A DNA stretch of 64,000 nucleotides from Piscicola geometra. Lineage: Eukaryota > Annelida > Clitellata > Hirudinida > Piscicolidae. Position numbers and translations under genes: made by a program. Below are positions 48,970 to 60,541 of this stretch, in pieces. The stretch is from the NCBI GenBank assembly GCA_943735955.1, contig OX030966.1:5458893-5522892 (forward strand), given 5' to 3'. Numbering within the stretch: position 1 is the first letter of the stretch; the number at the start of each line of letters is the position of its first letter. Below the pieces are notes generated by a model, which saw nothing but the letters and a program-made list of their open reading frames with translations, was not told where the DNA came from and ran no database searches.

Positions 48970-49735
48970 ATGTTAGAAATATCAAATAGAAGACATGAAA
49001 CTTTCAGAGTTGTATGTGAAATGTGGTTAGAGCTCCAAGGAAGAAAAGAATAATTGGAAAGTAGAAATGCTTTTATATAATTTTATTAATTTTAATGAAT
49101 GTAAAAAAAATTTTTAGAACAGTTTTTAATTAACATATACAATTAAGAGACTAATTAATTAAGAAATATCAAATAGAAGACATGAATAATCTAGAGGAAA
49201 AAGTGCTAGGGCTTCAGATTGAGCACTAGTGCAAAGCTTGCAAGCTCCCACTGGAGGAAGAATTGCTTTTTATATATGACTAATTAATTATTTTAAATAT
49301 TTTGTAGCAAGTGTAGGAAATATCACATAGAAAAGATAAATAATCTGGAGGAAGAAGTGCTAGGGTGTTAGATTGAGCTCCAGTGCAAAGCTTGCAAGCA
49401 CCCACTGGAGGAATAAGTGCATTTTACATAATTTTATTAACTTGTTATATTATTTTATTAACTTGTTATATTATTTTATTATTTTTTACATTGTTTTATA
49501 AAGTTTTTATATAATTTAATTAACTTTTATGTCATTTTATTAATTTCAATGAATGTAAAATAATGTTTATAAAAAATTATAATTATCAAATACTAAGAAA
49601 AGACTAATTAATTATTTTAAATATTTTGTAGCCAACTTAGGAAATATAAAATAGAAGACATAATAATCTAGAAGAAGAAGTGCTAGGACCTCAGATTGAG
49701 CACCAGTGCAAATCTTGCAAGCACCCACTGGCTAC
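48970..49735 (+). repeat. Direct repeats of an exon-like CxxC unit inside the foldback element
   Basis: Three clear copies (about 49160-49275, 49305-49420, 49630-49735) and one diverged copy (48970-49060) share 'gaaatatcaaatagaagaca' and 'gcaaagcttgcaagc'. The second and third are preceded by an intron-like 'ttaaatattttgtag'. Read forward, the units resemble CSKCRKY...NNLEEEVLG...IEHQCKACKHPLEE, that is CxxC-x(about 26)-CxxC, with occasional stops and a frameshift. They look like decayed copies of one captured exon. Confidence 0.6.
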
Positions 49736-50149
49736 CTAATTCACCAGGCAGATGAGCTCTGCAGTTGAGGGACATAACGACTCTTCTTAATATGAAATTA
49801 ATTGAAATAGTTATTTAATTAATTTATTAAAATAGTGAATTTTTATTATTATTTTGGTTAAATCAGTCATTCAGTCAGTCAGTCAGTCTATAGGACTATA
49901 AGCTGGAGTCTTGAACAACATTGGGTGCTTCAGTTTCTGTTTTTGCTACATCTAGAATAGACTATTTTAACTCATTTTATTATGGTTAATAATATTTTGA
50001 AGCTTTTAATATTTATATTATTAATTTATAAAACTATAAAAATAATATTTTTAGTTGAATAATATATAGTATTTATTTTATTAATTTATAAAAATAATTT
50101 ATTACATTTATAAAATTTTGAATAAATCAGTCAGTCAGACTATAGGCTA

Positions 50150-50310
50150 TGTTCTTAAACACTATTGGGGCACCACAGTAAGACCTCCAACCAGTTTTCT
50201 CCAATCCTTTTGATTTGCTGATAGTCTCAAACAGTCCTTGAGCTCAAACCTTATCCACTCCACTATATTGTTCTACTATCTTTCCTTTGTCTGCTTTTTT
50301 TTGTCCTCCC
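50150..50310 (-). pseudogene. Fragment of a non-LTR retrotransposon ORF C-terminus
   Basis: On the minus strand one frame reads EWIRFELKDCLRLSANQKDW, then RKLVGGLTVVPQ and a stop. The order W..(D/E)L..C...A.....W resembles the extreme C-terminus of LINE ORF2 proteins. It is embedded in the foldback element and is too short to classify. Confidence 0.35.
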
Positions 50311-51159
50311 TGGTCAGTGCCTTGAAGATAATGACAACACCATCATATATAATGTTGTGATGCTGAAGATGCTATATTGGTAAAGACAATGATTCTGTGG
50401 CAATGATTATCATGGTGATGTGGGTGAGGTGAAGGGTGATTAAATTATTTTTTAAAGTTGGTTGTTTTTTTAAATATTTTCTAAATAAAATAATAACCAT
50501 GTGTTTTATTTTATTTAATATTCAATACTCATCAAGAACCAGCAGAAAACTTAATGATTAAAGTGAGGAATCAACAACAACCAAGTCTAATTTATTCAAA
50601 TCCTATTTCCAGATTAAAAGAAAAAAATAGAGCAAACATTAGATTGAAGTTTTAAATTTTAATCTTTTAGTTTTAAGGATCACGTATTCTTTTTTAAAGA
50701 TTATTTCATTGAAGACTTTTTATAATCACGATCAAGAACCAGCAAACAATTTTATAGTTAAAGTGACAAAACAACAACAGCCAAGTCAAATTTATTCAAA
50801 TGCTATTTCGAGATTGAACGAAAAAAATATAGCAAACATTAGATAAAAGTATTAAATTTTATTCTTAAAGTTTCAAAGATCACGTATTAATCACGTATTT
50901 TTCCTTGAAAAGAAATTTTTTGAAGATTTTAATCCTGAAGACTTTTAATCCGGAAATTTTAATCCGGAGGACTTTTTATCCGGAGGACTTTTTATCCGGA
51001 AGGCTTTTTATCCGGAGGACTTTTTATCCGGAGGACTTTTTATCCGGAGGACTTTTTATCCGGAGGACTTTTTATCCGGAGGACTTTTTATCCGAGGACT
51101 TTTTATCCGAGGACTTTTTATCCGGAGGACTTTTTATCCTAGAACCATTTGATTGATAA

Positions 51160-51322
51160 TTTATTGTTCACTTTACGATATATCTCGCCTTAGATAGTTT
51201 GCCGAAATATATATCGTGAACTATCATATAACTTGTAAAAAAAATGTAAAAAAAGAAGTAAAAGAAGCCTCAGTTATTGTTCATTTTACGATATATCTCG
51301 CCTCGGATAGTTTGCCGAATTC
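51160..51322 (+). repeat. 46-bp direct repeat upstream of BCAP31
   Basis: 'acgatatatctcgcct' plus 'gatagtttgccgaa' occurs at about 51162-51207 and again at 51274-51319 with two or three differences, 112 bp apart. It lies between the foldback element and BCAP31. Confidence 0.8.
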
Positions 51323-51738
51323 TAAATTAATATGGCCGCTTTTTGTTATTGTAAGAAACCAACAATCAGCTGATTCAAGAAATAAACAAACATTGCCAAC
51401 AGCTGTTTTTATATTGCTATGTCTATGCTTCCGAGTACGCTTTCCAAAGTATCCCCTCTTTAATTTCGTCGTTTGTGTAGTAACTACACTGTAGTTATTG
51501 TCTTCAGAAAGGTCTCGGAAATGTTACGAAAAAATTGTTTTTTTTAAATATAAGCAGATCTAGTTTTTAATCTATTTTGTTTTATTTAAAACTTTAGTTT
51601 CATCAGATTTCATTTTTGAGGTCCTAAAATAGAATGAAATATGATCATCATTATATTTATAAATAAAACTTGCTTTCAAATTGCAGATAAATTTTAAAAA
51701 ATAAAGTGAACATTTCTTCGACCACGAAAAGTGACAAA

Positions 51739-53803
51739 ATGAGTGTTCTGTGGACAGTAACTGCTCTCTTTCTCTATGTAGAGATGTTTTGCTGTCTTAT
51801 CTTGGTTCTGAACATTTTTTCAGCTACCAGGTATTTTTTGCATTATTTTAAATATAATTCATTATAAATAATATCTTGCTGTGTTAAATATAATCTGTTT
51901 CATAATTGTTAAAATAATTTCAAATTCTATAACCTATTCTCAAAGCATGAACGAATGACTATTTCATGTTATGTGATTGTTATTATAATCAAAATAAAAC
52001 ACATATATAAATATTATAATCATCATTATTATTAGGTGGCGTTCAATCTTCAAGAGCAGGCTTGTGTCCTTCATAGCTTCCTATGCCAACTTCTACTTCT
52101 CCTTCTTCCTCCTCCTTCTCATCATCATGCTTGTGGGTTCGTTCTTTTGTCTTTTCATTAATTATGTATACTTTATTATTATTTATGCATTAAAAATATG
52201 GTAGCCACTTCTTATTCATCCAATCGCACCAAGGCGATTAATTAATTGTTAATGCTGCCAATTCAAGAATTTTTTCAATCCATTCCACAGACTCAATCAG
52301 GGACATAAGGAGGTATTCAGGCGCATTGAGTCGTGAGTGAAGACACTTTGGTGCTTCAGTTTTTTGTCTTTCATTTCCAGATCCTCATCTATTCCACCAT
52401 TTGACTATTATTAAAAGTTATTATTATTATTATTACTATTCACTAACACATAGTTTCTCCCCATCCCCCTCATTAACATAATTTATTAAATATGCGAGCA
52501 CCACCTCCATGCACGCACATTTGCATACACCCACCCGACCAGCTGAGGACCTGAAGGGGAGCCCCATGGCGGAAAACACTCAACACATGAAGCTCTTCCG
52601 CGCCCACCGCAACTTCTACATCGCTGGATTCTCTGTCTTTCTCTTCATGTTTGTTTCTTGATAAATAAATAAATAAATTTATTTATCGATAGATACCGTA
52701 TAATACCAGTATTTCAGGAATTTTTATATACCGTAAAACACCATGCATAAGGCGCACTTTTGTGCCTCAACAGTTTTCTAATGACGTAAATTTTTATACA
52801 AATAATAAAATGGTAGATACTTCTTGAATTTGAAGAAAGAGCGCTATAGAAATCTATTTGATTGATTGATTCCGATTAAACTAACTAGTTGGTATTTCGG
52901 TTATGAATATAAGCACAAAAACGGTTTATATTTGTATTATCGGCAATTGCATCAGCACCTACAAAACAGAGTTCTCAGGCGTCTGGTCGTGAACATCAAC
53001 GCCTTCGCCCTGATGGAGGCAGAGTGCCAGGCTGCACGCAAGCAAGCCACCAGCGCCTCTGCAGCCGCCCAGCAGATGATCGACAAGCAGTCAGATACCG
53101 TGAGTGGTGATGATTGCAGTGGGGTGAGGGTGGGTGAGGGTGGTGGTGTATGAAAAGATTTTCAAAAGGAATGATGAGTGGTTGAGATAATCGTGATGTT
53201 TGGAGGACTCGCTTAGCTAGCATGTCCCTCTGCTCCATGTGAGCCTCCCCAAGTGACCACATCGTTTCTCTCACAGGCGACGCTGAAGTCAGTGAAGGAG
53301 AGTGCGGAGAAGTTGCAGGAGAAGCAGCTGCAGGTGGAGGCGCTCCAGAAAGGTGCTGCGTCATTCGTCTCTTTTGAATCATCATCATTTACTCTTATTC
53401 TTCTGTTATGGACTTCTTTTTGACATTTTTACAATTCAACGATTTAGTTTTTTTGCAATTTTTTGGAGACTTGCCCTACGTTCATTCTTTTTGTATTCAA
53501 TTTAAATTTACTTATCCTGTCACGCAGAACTGAAGGAGATCAAGGTGCAGCATGCGGCCCTCAAGACTCAGGCCGACAACAACAACAAGGAGTACGACCG
53601 ACTCCTGAAGGAACTCTCCACTGTTCAGGCGAGTGTTTTTCCCTTTAATAAAAAGCGCTATATAAATTAATTTGATTGGTTGATTAGTTAATTAATTCTT
53701 GTGGTGCATAACGATGTTTTCATGCCTTATTTCTCCTTGATGATGCTTGCAGGGCAAATTGCAATCGATGGAAGGCAAGTCGCAAGGCAAGAAGGCTGAT
53801 TAG
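51739..53803 (+). CDS. BCAP31: B-cell receptor-associated protein 31 homologue
   Basis: ER membrane cargo receptor and quality-control protein. Exons: 51739-51830, 52036-52136, 52291-52332, 52543-52648, 52970-53099, 53277-53352, 53528-53628, 53753-53803; 699 nt, 232 aa (human 246). The start MSVLWTVTALFLYVEMFCCL matches MSLQWTAVATFLYAEVF of vertebrate BAP31. Three N-terminal membrane segments follow: residues about 3-25, 44-62 (FYFSFFLLLLIIMLVD) and about 98-112, in which HMKLFRAHRNFYIAGFSVFL is the family signature. The C-terminal half is coiled coil (LKSVKESAEKLQEKQLQVEA, KEYDRLLKEL). It ends in KKAD, a KKxx ER-retrieval signal. The last intron uses a GC donor (CAG|GCGAGT). Caspase-8 cleavage sites known in mammals are not evident. 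BCAP29 is the alternative paralogue name. Confidence 0.92.
52815..52875 (+). mobile_element. LINE 3'-end fragment in a BCAP31 intron
   Basis: 'gaatttgaagaaagagcgct' followed by 'atagaaatctatttgattga' and 'ttgattcc': nearly identical to the end of the LINE at 48580-48620, so a recent, extremely truncated insertion. Confidence 0.75.
53645..53695 (+). mobile_element. Diverged LINE 3'-end fragment in a BCAP31 intron
   Basis: 'aaaaagcgctatataaatta' then 'atttgattggttgattagtt': a relative of the same 3' end, with TATATAAATT in place of TATAGAAATC. Confidence 0.55.
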
Positions 53804-53976
53804 GAGGGCTATCAGAAGATAGAACAGATCATTTGGCGTTACTTCTGTTCACATGGTTCAGAATGGCTTTGAAAACTTAGTTGTAAAAATATTGAAGATG
53901 CATGAAGGTTTTTAAATCCATTTAAAATTTCGTTTTTGAAATGTTTTAGATTTATTTGAAGCTTAAACTTCTGAAT

Positions 53977-53982
53977 AATAAA
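53977..53982 (+). terminator. Putative BCAP31 polyadenylation signal AATAAA
   Basis: AATAAA about 175 bp after the stop codon at 53801-53803. Confidence 0.4.
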
Positions 53983-54726
53983 ATAATTAATGAATATACT
54001 TTACAAAGATCTGATGCCCATAATAGCAGTCATGGCGAAATACTATCACACTTTGCCGGTTAACCAGCAATAAGGATTTATCACATTTTTATTGATCTTC
54101 ATAACACTGGCATGGTTTACAAATAATTCGCGTAACTGCGAACTAATTTATTTTTAAAATCTAAAAAAATGTTTTAACTAATTTTTAAAACAGAAAATTT
54201 ACTGTTAGCCTCACCGATTTACGGTTTCAAAATCGGAAAAACTCTTCATTTTTCGCCATGACTGCCCTAGTGATTAACATTTCAAACAACTCACCATAAA
54301 ATTATGAGTTTCTCTTCAATTTAACCCCTTTTACATATCCTTTTCGGCTTGAAGGTTGCATTGAATGCTTAAAGTCTTTTTTGGATGCTTTAACGAATCA
54401 AGCAATTCTCATAGATGAAATCTATCATAGAGTTGTATCACATCGAGGTGGCGGTTTTATAAAAATGCTTTTGTAAAGTGTGATCGAGTGAATGACTGTG
54501 CAGTAAATCTATTTAAAAATAAAGGTAAAAAGAAAACTGAATTTACTTCAAGGTTAATATAGTTGTTTTTTTATTCAACTTTCTTTAAAAACTTGTTCTT
54601 ATCTAATCTTTTAAATGACGAAAGCGGTAAAAAAACAATAAATAATTATTTGATTAACTTTTGACGAAAATATTACCAAGCGGAAATTGACTAGCTTCCA
54701 TAATTTTAAACTAATCTCTCGAAAGA
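53983..54726. other. Intergenic spacer
   Basis: AT-rich, no recognisable coding sequence or repeat structure. Confidence 0.5.
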
Positions 54727-54957
54727 ATGGAAGTGGAGTATGACACGCCATTTATGGAGTATGTCACGCAGATCGCAAAAGAAGAAAACTGCAAAAGGCA
54801 TATAGAAAAGTACCAGAAAAGACTAGAAAGTCTAAGGTTAAAAAATGAAGCAGGGAGCGAATCTCAAATATTGACACAACTATCTCCCAAACATATGTGG
54901 CTGAGAGCCCAGAAAAAGCACTTCCCCCATGCCTATTCCAATAAAGCACCTTACTAA
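54727..54957 (+). CDS. Possible small intronless gene, 76 aa
   Basis: ATG 54727 to TAA 54955-54957. The product is charged and helical: YVTQIAKEENCKRHIEKYQK, RLESLRLKN, then LSPKHMWLRAQKKHFPHAY. The composition (Lys/Arg/Glu-rich helix, aromatic C-terminus) looks like a small structural protein rather than random translation, and AATAAA follows at 55036. I do not recognise the family; small ciliary or sperm-tail proteins can look like this, but that is only a resemblance. It might instead be one exon of a larger gene. Confidence 0.5.
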   Translation: MEVEYDTPFMEYVTQIAKEENCKRHIEKYQKRLESLRLKNEAGSESQILTQLSPKHMWLRAQKKHFPHAYSNKAPY

Positions 54958-55035
54958 GTTGTTAGGCAAAGGCTTAGTGAAGGAAGTGCAGAGTTTTGCA
55001 TTTGAAATATATTTTAACAGTTTAAATAAGGCCTA

Positions 55036-55041
55036 AATAAA
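55036..55041 (+). terminator. Putative polyadenylation signal AATAAA
   Basis: AATAAA 79 bp after the stop of the 76-aa frame, supporting it as a transcribed unit. Confidence 0.35.
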
Positions 55042-55764
55042 AACTGAATTGTCTTTTATTAAAAAAGTTGATTATTTGACTGAATTTCAAAGAAATGCTT
55101 TGAGAATAATTTTTATAATTTGAAATGTCAATAAGACGTTTTCATCTTAGATTCGTAGAATGAGTAACCGAGAAAGAGGTTCATCTGCGGGCACGGGAAG
55201 ACATTCTTAAAGCTTATATGTAACTTCTGATTGCGGTAAAGCTTCCATTTGGGATGGGACAAGCAACATTTTCAAGACCCTTATTACTCTTATTTTATGA
55301 ACTTCTAAAGTGGGGTTGCATAGTCACCTAGTAGACTTCAAATATGTTTAAAGTTCAGCGAGAGCACGCCTAGGCGGTATAGCCTATACGGAAGCTTGGT
55401 ACTGTGACTTGCAATGGTTTCCTCTATGCCAGTTGTTGCATCATTGAAGGCCTTCAGTGAACCAGGGCGAAAGGAGGTTTAGAAAAGATGATGAAAAAGT
55501 AGGTAAAACAGAAAATCGATTTTTAAAAAATGTCGATATCTCCTTTTAATAAAAACATATTTGCAACAACTGCGACCAAAAGACAACTTTAGCTGTTGAA
55601 AAATCTCGGCATTTGAAAAAATGAAAGTAAATGAGAAATAACAACCTTAAATACTTATGAATTTTATAACAACAAAAAAACTCAATTCGTCAGTCGATGA
55701 ATATAACAACGAATTTCAATGAGTCAAAGTGGTCCTAACCATACCTCCAAGCTTGTCGCGTCTG
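55042..55764. other. Intergenic spacer between the 76-aa gene and DHODH
   Basis: No coding sequence recognised. It presumably includes the DHODH 3' UTR. Confidence 0.45.
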
Positions 55765-58700
55765 TCAATTTTTGTCGGCGTCAACCCCTATAACGTCCTT
55801 GAAGTTGCTTATTTCATCCTTCCTGAATGCATTGAAAAAACGTTGAAAAAATACATCGAACAAGCTCTAAAATTCTTTAAGGATAATCTAGTTTCACTGA
55901 TTTTAGCTGGTTAAAAAGCTCAGTTGCATTTTTCAACTCGTTCGAAATACCAAATTGCTCTACTTTTGACTTCGAGCTGTTGGCAAGCTTTTAAGTTGGA
56001 AATAGGCCGCCAACTGACCATCGATGACACGGGCAAAAGATTTAGAGTTTTAAATTTGAGAAAAAAAAAGTTAAAAACGGCGCGTTGAAAGACACAAAGC
56101 ACCCACTTGAGGAGTTCTGAGAGTTCCTTGTTGATCCTGACGGCGAGGCAAGGTCCCTCGAAGGCGAGTGCAGAGTACACTTGCACCAACGAAGCGCCTG
56201 CCTTCAACTTCTCATAGGCGTCTGCTCCCGAACTCACCCCACCTACACCCACTATGGGGAGGCTTCCTTGGTGAGAGGGGGGGGGGGGGTTTAGATACAA
56301 AGGCCACTTATTTTGCAGTCAAAAAGTCACATTCACCCATGCATCAAATAAAAATCAAAAACTCTAGCTCTATATTGAATTCTAACCCAGAATCATCCTG
56401 ATCAAATAACAAGTAACTTTTCGACCGACAAAACTCCTGCCATGACACACCACCCCCACCTTTGGTGAGCAGGTACATGCGCTTGATGGCCTGTGTGGAC
56501 AGGTGCTTGAGGGGTTGTCCACTCAAACCACCCACCTCCTCCCGATGCGATGAGGCCAGATGCATGGAACGGTCGATCGTCGTGTTGCTCACTATCAGCC
56601 CGTCAACCCTGGTCTGTAGGAATCGTTAAATGTTTTTCGTTGATATTTTTTTAAAATGTTGTATTTTAAAACATTTTGTGACAACTTCAAAGGGTAATAT
56701 TTAAAAAAATTGGGATCTTCTAGTTATCTACCACATGTCCCTCTCCACCCACCTGCCGCCACATCACAACTAAAAAACACAACTACACCACCACAAAACG
56801 ACTCCCACCATCACTTCAACACCAATACTCCCTCGCCACAACCACAAAACCACACGAACAACAACACACCTGGGGCTTGAGCACCACCTCAGCGACATCT
56901 TTCATGTCTGCCTCGCTGAGGTCAGGCGACAGTTTCAAGAGGATCGGTCTCCTTTGCCCCTCTGGCAGACTCGCCCTCGCCTTCAACACCTGGTCGTGCA
57001 TGAATGTAAATGCATTTTTAAAAGTTACACACACACTAGAGGTCGGACCGGTACCCGCGGGAACGGGAATGAAAATTAATTTAGGAACGGGAAAAGTCGG
57101 GAACCGGGAATAGGTTTTCGGGACGGGAACGGGAATCAACATTCAAATCGGGAACGGGAATCAACTTTTAAATCGGGAACGGGAAAAAACGAGAACAGGA
57201 ATCAAACGGCAAAACGGAAACGGGAATCAAACGGGATAGAAGTAAGTGGGATTGGATTCTTTAACAATGATTTTTTAGCAAACTTCTAAGTATGGAAATC
57301 TCTATTTCATCGATACTCCGTACTTGAAATAAGTATTAAAAGCAATAGAAATGTATAACGAAGCCACCATTGCCAATGTCAAAATCTCCAACATTACATT
57401 TGAAGTTGTTATGGCGAGTCCAAATATTAGGGAGATTAGAACAAATGGGTGATGATGAAAACTTGTCATATGAAATCAAAATGGCTAGTTATAATATTTT
57501 ATTTTATAAATTCATACTTTGAATTTGAATTATTAATTTCCAAATGATTGCTCAGTTGATCATTTCGATAAAAGAAAAGATGCCCATTGATCTTATTCAT
57601 ATGACAGCATGTATGTTGCATCCCCAGAAAAAAGTTTAATAATGAAAGAATAATAAGTAAAAAGTTTGGGATAAAAAATAAATAAGACTTTCATTAGAGA
57701 AATTTAATTCTATTTTGTGCAGCCAGACGAAACTGCAGTGCCGTTTAGAAAGTATATACGTATAAAAACTGACCTGTGTGAGTAGTGCCTGCAGCCTTTG
57801 CTTTCCTTGGATGTCCCGCAGGCCTGGTGTGTTGGGGCTGGAGACGTTGACCACCAAGTAGTCTGCAACGTCTGAAAACTTGAGCACTCCTTTGGTGGTG
57901 CAGTGTTAGTTTGTTTGTGAATGCAAGTTCAATTTTTTATTATTATTTTTTTATAGTCTATACTGTTCACAGCTTGACAGACGCAGGCCATGTTACAATG
58001 GTTCTGAGAACCATGGTTCTTATGCGCCAGAGACGCCACTTCACACGACGTACACATCTTTCAATGCATACGTCGCAAACACCGCATCATATACACTAGG
58101 TATATGATAGTTCACGATTGCCTATCAGGGATTCGAACAGGCGACCTTTAAGTTGCAAGTCCGACGTCTACCATCTAAGCCATCCCCGCTCCCCAAGTTT
58201 TGTTGTAGAATTTATCAAGTGTTTTGAATTCAGGTTGTTATTTAAAAAAATCGCTGAAAAGTATTGTACATGCAAAATAATAAATCAATATTAAGATTAA
58301 TAGAATTAGCATTTTTAGTTCTGCATCTCTCTGCCTGAAACAACCTTGCACATAGTCTTCCACTTCATCTGCTGACAGCTTGTTCTTTCCCAGATTGACG
58401 CCCACCAAACCCTTGTTAGCACCTGGCGAGTCAAAGAAGAGTCAATAGAATTTACATTTTGTATTTTTCTTTACAATTAAGAGTCGATAAAATTGTTTAT
58501 TATATTTTCTTTTCACAGAAAAGAGTCAGTAACTTTTCATTTATATTTTATTTTTACAACTAAGTTCACCTTTAAGCCTGGCAGCTTTGAGATTGGCATG
58601 TACTTTGTCATGGCCTGTGCTGTTGAAACCATACCTGGGTTGGTTGTATAGAGTAGTCGCAACTAATGCAATGCTTTTAAAGACATTTATTTGTATATTC

Positions 58701-59395
58701 TCTAGAGTTGGTGAAATGTTGTCACTCGGAAATTTATTTGAGACAAAAAAATGTATAAATACTTAACTTTAAAAAATATCTACTATAAATATTAAATTAG
58801 ATAAAATACTTGATAATCATGAAAAGATACAGTGAAAGAGTCTGACCGGTTGATGATGGCTTGATCCTGCGACAGTCTGAAGACTCGTGGCTTCTGGTTT
58901 CCCTCTTGTGGTTGTGGCGTCACCGATCCCACTTCCAAATAACCGAAACCCAGTTTCAAGAGACCTTCTGTCGCCACGGCATCCTTGTCGAAACCCGCCG
59001 CCAAGCCAATTGGGTTTGAAAAGTCCATTCCCCACATGGAAGATTTCTATTTTATGTTAATTTTAGAAAATTATTGGTATTGATTTTTACATTTATGCAT
59101 ATTAATTTTTTTTTTAGATCAATAGAAGACAATAAATTCAAATTCATTTACAAATATCAACCAAACGAACCAGTTCTGTAAATTCCTGAATCCTCAAATG
59201 GGGCAGTATGCGGTGTTTAGCCATCCACACCGCCATGTTGTGAGATGTTTCTCCGTCGAAGCAAAGATGGACGAATGGCATAACGACGTGTTTGTACCAA
59301 GAGTCGTTGCCGTGGTAAGTAGCTATGCCGGCAGCCACGGCATGACCACCCAAAACCACTTGTAAAAATGATTTTAGTTTACTGGAAGAATTCAT
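55765..59395 (-). CDS. DHODH: Dihydroorotate dehydrogenase (quinone), mitochondrial
   Basis: Class 2 DHODH, the FMN enzyme of the inner mitochondrial membrane that oxidises dihydroorotate to orotate with ubiquinone in pyrimidine synthesis. Minus-strand exons: 59171-59395, 58847-59046, 58570-58634, 58345-58422, 57774-57889, 56870-56989, 56460-56613, 56107-56266, 55765-55822; about 391 aa (human 395), all in phase. N-terminal hydrophobic segment [16 protein letters not shown] is the membrane anchor. Then [72 protein letters not shown] (catalytic Ser region), [40 protein letters not shown] and [11 protein letters not shown]. The last exon ends [10 protein letters not shown], aligning with the human VTDAIGADH tail. 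No missing active-site motif noticed. Confidence 0.97.
57036..57245. repeat. CGGGAACGGGAAT repeat block, possible DNA-transposon end
   Basis: Begins 'agaggtcggaccggtacccg' and continues with diverged 'cgggaacgggaatcaa' units for about 200 bp in a DHODH intron. The start resembles hAT-type termini, but I found no matching inverted end nearby. Confidence 0.45.
58040..58195 (-). mobile_element. tRNA-derived SINE copy 2 (DHODH intron)
   Basis: Same orientation and layout as 34230-34378: B-box-like 'gggattcgaacaggcgacct' and A-box-like 'ccatctaagccatcc' on the plus strand, and a shared body ('caatgcatacgtc', 'atatacactaggt'). The two copies are clearly homologous over about 140 bp. Confidence 0.78.
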
Positions 59396-60541
59396 TTCAA
59401 CTGGAATTTAGTGAATAAATTGTATTGTTAATATTTTCAGTGAATTTAGATACAAGTTAATTTAAGTTTCGATAACCATTCGCCCTCAACAAATTTATAT
59501 ATTTTAAGTTAAAAGTGAAGCTAAGTTTTAAAAAAGTATGAAGTTGTAAAATATTTATTTAATAAAAATATTTTATTAAAAAAATCATTGGTTAATAATA
59601 AAATATTAATCTAAGATACAAAAATTGTATTTGAGCATTTGAGATAGATTAGAAGTGAATTACAAAGTGGAAATGGATAAAAATAATATAATTAATATAA
59701 TAGAATTAATAATAATACAATAAATGCTAATATATTAATATTGAGAGTTCAAGATGCTCAACATTCTGATCAAGTAAATGCGATCCTAAAATAGTTTAGA
59801 TTACGTGCAATTTCACGTAGATAACTTTCGTTTTGTCTATCTCCACGCATTCCCGGGAAGGGGGGATGTATCCAATAGACTGTGTAGTGGGGTGTCATTT
59901 TGGTGTTGGTGTAGATGTTGTTGTTGGTGAATGGGTTCGCTTGGCGAGTTTTTGGAAAAATGTGGAATTATAGAAGCGGCTTTTAATCGTAATAAAACTT
60001 TATTTAACGAATTAATTAATCATTGTATTTTCACCATAATCCAAATAATGAAAAATAACTAAGACCCGAATTATATAAAAAAAATAAAAATAATTAGAAG
60101 TAACTATATATATCCCGGGTTTTTCCTGACATTATTTCTTTAGATATAAAGTAACAGGTATGTGTGTGTGTGTTTGTGTATGTGTTTGTGTTTGTGTGTG
60201 TATGTGTGTGTATTTTTATAAGTATATTTATTTATTAGTAACAAGACCATTTAAAACCCTTACTACCTTGTAAAGAGTGTGAAATTTTGAATGATTCATT
60301 AGAAGTCACTTACCCTTTGTGCCATTTATAAGGGTGGTTGTCTACTTCTTTCCCGACTGTATAGAGATCCTTTTCATGCTGCAATGCACCCAATTATCAT
60401 TTGCATGGACTTATTTAAAACTAAAAAAGCTAGTTCGATTCTATCTAGTTTTCAGCTTAACAGTTTTTTTAGAACTAAACTTTTGAAAGTAGACCTAAAC
60501 TTGTTAATAAGATTTATAGTTGAAGAGCGACTCAAGTACTC
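59396..60541. other. Divergent intergenic region between DHODH and the FN3 gene
   Basis: AT-rich spacer with an imperfect (TG)n tract at about 60158-60215. No coding sequence recognised. Promoters of both divergent genes should lie here. Confidence 0.45.

Larger units (their letters stand above)
48632..51155. mobile_element. Foldback-type element with long subrepeat-bearing inverted termini
   Basis: The element proper is 48641-51146 (2506 bp), flanked by a 9-bp duplication 'atttgattg' (48632-48640 and 51147-51155). Left arm 48641 to about 48937 and right arm about 50788-51146 are inverted copies. The outer part of each is a tandem array of a 16-bp unit 'ggataaaaagtcctcc' (about 9 copies left, 10 right). 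The inner 140 bp is nearly identical, with shared 'tgctatatttttttcgttca'. Outer ends read GGT....GGATAAAA on both sides. The inner right arm is duplicated in tandem (about 50530-50730). No transposase is visible, so it is non-autonomous. Long inverted repeats with internal tandem units and 9-bp duplications are typical of Foldback/MULE-related elements. Confidence 0.85.

Noticed and set aside
55729..55914. 61-codon plus-strand frame
   Set aside because: It overlaps the last DHODH exon on the other strand (55765-55822), which fits the DHODH C-terminus and splice phase.
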